The position numbers were made by a program, and so were the translations under genes. A stretch of DNA of 64,000 nt from Buxus sempervirens (Eukaryota; Streptophyta; Magnoliopsida; Buxales; Buxaceae): the NCBI GenBank assembly GCA_947561395.2, contig OX387184.1, positions 9,158,705 through 9,222,704 on the forward strand, read 5' to 3'. Shown here one piece after another: positions 58,983 through 64,000 of the stretch (positions are counted from its first letter, which is position 1; the number at the start of each line of letters is the position of its first letter). The notes beneath the pieces were generated by a model that saw nothing but the letters and a program-made list of their open reading frames with translations, did not search any database and was not told the origin of the DNA.

Positions 58983-59118
58983 GGTTTCCACTAAGTTTTT
59001 TGGAGCTTGCTCACCCACACTTCGTGGGCTTCCTGGAGCAACCCCTGATTGGTTTCCACTTGGATCTCGAAGCTTGCTCACCCACACTTCGCGGGTTTCT
59101 TGGAGCAATTTCTTGATT
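58983..59118. repeat. Two-copy 68-bp tandem repeat with hairpin (gcttgctcacccacacttcg)
   Basis: Copies begin at about 58983 and 59051 (ggtttccact...). Each contains gcttgctcacccacacttcg followed by tgggcttcctggagcaa or cgggtttcttggagcaa. The arms ttgctc and gagcaa, and cca(c) and (g)tgg, can fold into a stem. Confidence 0.7.
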
Positions 59119-59968
59119 TTAATTTAGATTAAAAGGGATGGGATTGGACTTAAGCTCACCAACCTGTTTCGGCATCGATGCAAGATGCTCAACAATGTTC
59201 TTTTCTTCTTGTTTGTTCCATTAAAGCTTTTAGGTGATTTCCAGTTTGTGGCTTTCTTTTTCAGCAGATTTAGAGTTTTTTTTTTAGCTTAGAAGCCAGA
59301 TGAGGGTTGATGATGGTGGTTCAGGAATGAAGGAGTCGGGAGGAGGCTGCCTTGCTGCTGTCTGTCATCCGGAGAACCTCGCACACCTGTCCTATTCTAT
59401 TTACAAAAGTGGTAAACCGAAAATTACAAAAGGGCCAATTTGCCCAGAACTTCTTTATTCTGCTTTCTTCTTCAAGTCTTGAGAACTTCACCGCTCTTTC
59501 TTCACGGCATGGCCTTCTCAGCTTGGGGAAGAGCTCCTCTGGCAGCTCCTAAGGTAGAGATTTCCTGGTTTGGAATGACTCTACTGGGGATTGGTGGGAA
59601 CCTCTATTTTGCTTCTTTCACTTGGTTAGGAGCTTTTGCTGAGTATGGGCACTCTGTGGGGATTAAAGGAGCTTTGTTGGGGACTAGAATCCGCTGGGGA
59701 CAAGAGATCTTTTTGCAATTCCCCTTTCCTCTGCTTGGCTTTTTTCCGGCTTGTTCTTTTTTCTGGCTTCAAGGTGTTTCTTGATGGCCTGCAAAGATCT
59801 CACAAAGCGGTGAGGTATCTGAAATCAAGAAGATAAGTAGAATAGGTCCTCTTTCTTCTTCTTCTTCTTCTTCTTTTTTGCAAGTGATCTTAAAAGAAAA
59901 GGCAAGACCAATGACCACAGAGATTTCCCTTATTAGCTCGAAGTGTTTTGGGACAGTGTGCTCGACAC
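59119..59968. other. Non-coding spacer before array 2
   Basis: There is no family-supported gene. Open frames at 59440-59784 (114 codons) and neighbours have no recognisable domain. A (CTT)n run lies at 59849-59876 and a poly-T at 59277-59285. The text continues the LTR-like block. Confidence 0.4.
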
Positions 59969-61817
59969 GTATTTTTTTCAAAAATTTCAAATTTTCATTT
60001 TTTTTTCATTTTTTGGCGTCCGGGGGATGGCACGGCACCCCGTGGTGCCCTCGGAGGCCCCGGGGCACCCGGCGCCTCCGAGGCCATTTTGGCACCCAGG
60101 GGGTGCCATGACACGCCCGGGTGCCCATAGATGCCCCATACATGCCGGGGCATGTCGGGCATATGGCACACCGGGTGGGTCCCGTGGCCATTTTTTTCAA
60201 AATTTTCAAATTTTAATTTTTTTCATTTTTTGGCATCCGGGGGGTGGCACGGCACCTCGTGGTTCGCCCGGAGGCCCTGGGGCACCCAGCGCCTCCGGGG
60301 CCATTTTGGCACCCAGGGGGTGCCATGGCACCCCCGGGTGCCCACAGATGCCCCATGCATGCCGAGGCATGTCGGGCGTATGGCACCCCGGGGTGCCCAC
60401 ACTTAACCCATGCATGACGGGGCATATGCCACACCCGAGGGATGCCATGGCATCCCGGGTGGGACCCGTGGCCATTTTTTTCAAAATTTTCAAAATTTAA
60501 TTTTTTTCATTTTTTGGCATCCTTGGGGTGGCACGGTACCCCGTGGTGCCCCCGGAGGCCCCAGGGCACCCGGCGCCTCCGGGGCCATTTTGGCACCCAG
60601 GAGGTGCAATGGCACCCCTGGGTGCCCACAAATGCCCCATGCATGCCGGGGCATGTCGGGCGTATGGCACACCTGGGGTGCCCACACATGACCCATGCAT
60701 GACGGGGCATATGCCACACCCGGGGGATGCCATGGCATCCCGGGTGGGTCCCGTGGCCATTTTCTTCAAAATTTTAATTTTTTTTCATTTTTTGGCTTCC
60801 GGGGGGTGGCACGGCACCTCGTGGTGTCCCCGGAGTCCCCAGGGCACCCGGGTGCCCACAGATGCCCCATGCATGCCGGGGCATGTCAGGCATATAGCAC
60901 ACCCAGGGGGTGCCCACACATGCCCCATGCATGCCGGGGCATACGCCACACCCGCGGGTTGCCATGGCACCCCGGGTGGGCCCCGGGGCCATTTTTTGAA
61001 AAATTTTCAAAATTTCATTTTTTTTCATTTTTTGGCATCCCTTGGGTTGCACGGCACCCAGTGGTGCCCCCGGGGCACCCGGCGCCTCCGGGGCCATTTT
61101 GGCACCCAGGGGGTGCGCACAGATGCCCATGCATGCCGGGGCATGTCGGGCATATGGCACACCCGGGGGGTGCCCACACATGCCCCATGCATGCCGGGGC
61201 ATTTGCCAAACCCGGGGGGTTCCATGGCACCCCGGGTGGTCCCTAGGGCCATTTTTTTCAAAATTTTCAAAATTTCATTTTTTGGCATCCGGGGTATGGC
61301 ACAGCACCCCGTGGTGCCCCCGGAGGCCCTGAGGCACCCGGCGCCTTCGGGGCCCTTTTGGCACCCACGGGTGCCCACAGATGTCCCATGCATGCCGGGG
61401 CATATCGGGCATATGGCACACCTGGGGGGTGCCATGGCACCCCGGGTGGGTCCCGGGGCCATTTTTTTCAAAATTTTCAAATTTTCATTTTTTTCATTTT
61501 TATGCATCCGGGGGGTGGCACGGGACCCCGTGGTGCCCCCGGAGTCCCTGGGGTACCAGGCGTCTCCGGGGCCATTTTGGCACCTAGGGGGTGCCATGGC
61601 ACCCCCGGGTGCCCACAGATGCCCCATGCATGCCGGGGCATGTCGGGCATATGGCACACCTGGGGGGTGCGATGGCACCCTCTGGGTGCCCACAGATGCC
61701 CCATGCATGCCAGTGCATGTCGGGCATATGGCACAGCCGGGGGTGCCATGGCACCCCGGGTGCCCACACATGCCCCATGCATGCCGGGGCATATGCCACA
61801 CCCGGGGGGTGCCATGG
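59969..61817. repeat. Palindromic GC-rich satellite, array 2 (about 7-8 units)
   Basis: This is the same repeat in the same orientation as array 1. Bridge words (ttttttggc(a/g)tc and variants) fall at about 60009, 60229, 60512, 60790, 61026, 61275 and 61500. The array opens with the AT bridge (ttcaaaaatttcaaattttc) and ends inside a GC sub-repeat at ggggggtgccatgg. One bridge reads tttttatgcatcc, a local variant. Confidence 0.95.
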
Positions 61818-63200
61818 CGCTTGTGCGCACATGTAAAATGATGCGTGCCTCGGGATTTGTTTGGAGTCGCTACTGCCTAATGGGGTGTAGGCAGATACCT
61901 GGGTGCCTATTTTTGTCTATTAAGGCTTGGTCTGTGGCTTGAGATTCTAAGTAAGTTCTCTGTTGTGGTCTGGGGAAGTCCGTAGACACCCCAGTCCACC
62001 CCGTCGGTTGACGGGTCCCATAGGTTTTCCTTGTTTGAGTCAACTTTTGGTCTCTCACTCACCCGATTCCTATTCCAGCATTCAATTTGGTTAAGTCTGG
62101 CGGGACCGTCAAGTGGTGTGGGTCCCTTTACTTGATTTTATCTTCTTATTATTAAATGAAGTGAGTCTGATTGGGTGGGCCCCGTTGGAAGGCCCATGGA
62201 TCCCTTTGTGGGCCAAGTGTGGCACACATGTTCCCTCGGTGGGCCTCAGTCTAAACCTGAGAGGCCCTTTAGGCTTTGGTTCAATGAATTGATCTTATTT
62301 TTAAATTCGAGTTTGATTATTTAAGTGGATTTTATGCCAAAGTGGGCCCTTGAGTGGGCCACACAGTTGGTTGCCAAGCGGTTTTGAGATTCTTTATTAA
62401 CTGTGCCAAAATGGGCCAGGCCTTGGGCATGGGGCCCTTTACCTGGTCTTCGGCTTGAAACCCCAAGACTGCTTGAGTTAGGGTTTGGAAACCCTAACCT
62501 TGGTTAGGTTCAATGGGCTTAATGGGCCCGACAGGCCCTGCCCGTGGTCTCGGCCAAACCAAGCCTAGATCTAAACATACATGCTTCCCAAGTTGGGCTT
62601 TGGAGGGCCTCCCAGGGTTTGGCCCACTCAATCAGGTTGATTTTATCTTTGTTTAACAAAATGAGTTTGTCGGACTTAGTGGGCCCCGTTGGGAGGACCA
62701 CTAGGAACCATATTGGACCGGGGGTCCATGTCCCATCTTAGGTTTCCGGGTGACCCGGAAACCCTACTGGTTCATCCGGTTTGATTTAAACAATTAAGAA
62801 AATGACATAGGATCACAAAAACAACAAAATTAATATTCAGACAGTGTAGCCGGTCTGAGATGCCAGTTACACACAGGACACAGTGTATCCGGCACCTTTG
62901 GCTGGTTACGAATGGGTTTCTGTTGATCCGGCCTGAGTTGCCAGATCAACATACAGAGGCCTCTTTTTCGGATTTTTGCATGGGATTGTGGTTTCTAGGC
63001 CCCCTAAGGTGTTCCAGTGGTGGTGTGGGCCCCTATGTGGGCCCACAGTGGTTTAGGGAAGTGGAAAACCACTCCTTGGGTCTCTTTTTGGGGACTTTGG
63101 GTCCATGCAAAGCAAAAGAGAAAGATTAGGGTTTATCCCCTTTCCTCTTGGGATTGTTACAGCGGTTAGGTGGGGGCTTGAGTGCCCCTACCTCGGTTCT
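61818..63200. mobile_element. LTR-type non-coding block X' (after array 2)
   Basis: This is a diverged counterpart of block X in the same position relative to its array: gtgcctcggga, tggagtcgctactgccta, gtgtaggcagata, ggtctgtggctt, aagttctctgtt, cagtccaccccgtcggttga, tgagtcaactttt, then gggtcccttt...ttgattttatctt...ttattaaatgaagtgagtctg and gggccccgttggaaggccc. Coding domains are absent. Divergence is clear, so the two blocks are not a recent duplication. Confidence 0.55.
62846..62950. repeat. Cluster of three short palindromes in block X'
   Basis: Imperfect palindromes lie at 62846-62870 (gtagccgg...ccagttac), 62885-62909 (gtatccgg...ctggttac) and 62922-62950 (gttgatccgg...ccagatcaac). They share a CCGG...CCAG/CTGG pattern and lie about 1.0 kb after the array end, comparable to the cluster at 57190-57264 in block X (about 0.8 kb), but the sequence is entirely different. 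Confidence 0.7.
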
Positions 63201-64000
63201 TCATCCATTACAAGACAGCAAGCAAATTAGACCAAAGAAAAAAGGAGCCATGAACCAAGCCTAACATGCACATCTCTAGGCCACGGGAAATGCATACATC
63301 TTCACAGATTTTTGTATGTGGAACAAAATTGTGTGTGCAAGTGAGCGTGCTTCATGTGTGAGCATATGTGATGAAGGAGAGCATGCATATTTTTCACATG
63401 TAGCAAAAAGTGGGCTTAACATGCAAACACTTAATGAACTTACATCAACAATACATGCTCCTACGATCTAACACAAACCAAACTACCTTAACCCCACTTA
63501 CATAACCAAAACAAAAGCACATTCATCCAAGCAAGGCCATTAGAAGAAGGGAAGGAGGGGGTGGTTAATATGGGGTACAATGGAGAGTCAAACAAAGGGA
63601 GAACACCCCTCCCCCATTCGAATAAGATGACAAAATGGCAGAATAGAAACATAAAGGCCATCAAGCCAAGCATAGATGGAAACTCATCTTCCCTTGAAGC
63701 TACAGCACATACTCCTCACGTGGGGGTTAGGACACAATCAAAATAAAGAACAAGAAGGGTGAACACATGCGCCAACATGATGGAAATGAAGATAACAATG
63801 TGGAAAAAAAGTATGGCATTACAACATGCCTATTTCATGATATTATTCATATAAGTGAGATGAAAATCCATGACAAATCTTACCTTGGGGCTTACAAACC
63901 CTGGAATGAGGTGTAGTGAGCCTCCTTGGAGCACACGTGGCTGCTGGAGCTCCTCCTTTGGCCACCAACAGCAACAAGCCCTCCCTTGATTTGGGTGAAG
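63200..64000. other. Non-coding continuation to the window end
   Basis: No gene is supported. The text is AT-moderate with scattered short frames. The last 100 bp (cttaccttggggcttacaaa, then gctcctcctttggcc) may still be part of the LTR-like element, which runs out of the window. Confidence 0.35.

Noticed and set aside
59440-59784. 114-codon frame between the arrays
   Set aside because: No recognisable domain. It overlaps frames in other phases and lies inside LTR-like non-coding text.

Overview
The window is nuclear DNA of a flowering plant. It holds intron-rich genes with GT-AG introns, all with clear plant orthologues, and it carries plant-type transposons (L1 and RTE LINEs, hAT elements, a MITE, and LTR-type non-coding DNA). 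I cannot name the species. Composition is moderate with no grass-like GC bias, so a non-grass angiosperm is likely. All exon models come from reading splice sites and protein similarity by eye, and no transcript was available.

Layout: (1) 0.37-6.5 kb, + strand: adenine phosphoribosyltransferase, 6 exons. (2) 7.4-14.8 kb, - strand: spindle-checkpoint WD40 protein BUB3, 9 exons, tail-to-tail with (1). (3) 14.8-24.6 kb: gene-poor spacer with hAT-like ends, a long TG/CG alternating tract, a perfect hairpin and a MITE. (4) 24.76-26.35 kb, + strand: class II RSL bHLH factor (root-hair regulator type). (5) 27.2-31.6 kb, - strand: a degenerate L1-type LINE bounded by an exact 19-bp target-site duplication. 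(6) 32.28-35.07 kb, + strand: GH3 beta-xylosidase of the BXL type. (7) 35.5-37.0 kb: a 1.5-kb non-autonomous hAT element. (8) 39.8-43.3 kb, + strand: class I membrane formin. (9) 44.7-46.9 kb, + strand: plastid NFU2/3-type Fe-S scaffold. (10) 48.6-51.2 kb, - strand: a BTB/TAZ gene whose splice structure is intact but which has lost its start, has an in-frame TGA and has a frameshift inside the TAZ domain. It looks like a young pseudogene. (11) 52.5-64 kb: two arrays (about 3.9 and 1.85 kb) of an extremely palindromic GC-rich repeat, each followed by a related non-coding block that looks like LTR-retrotransposon sequence without coding domains.

The genes are ordinary single-copy-type loci with unrelated functions: purine salvage, mitosis, root-hair growth, wall remodelling, actin nucleation and plastid Fe-S assembly. 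They form no operon-like unit. The unusual part is the right-hand 12 kb: the palindromic satellite, its probable seed in an LTR-like segment, and variable clusters of short palindromes at comparable positions in the two flanking blocks. Smaller points of interest are three LINE insertions only about 20 bp long that are recognisable by their target-site duplications, and two RTE LINE fossils inside gene introns.
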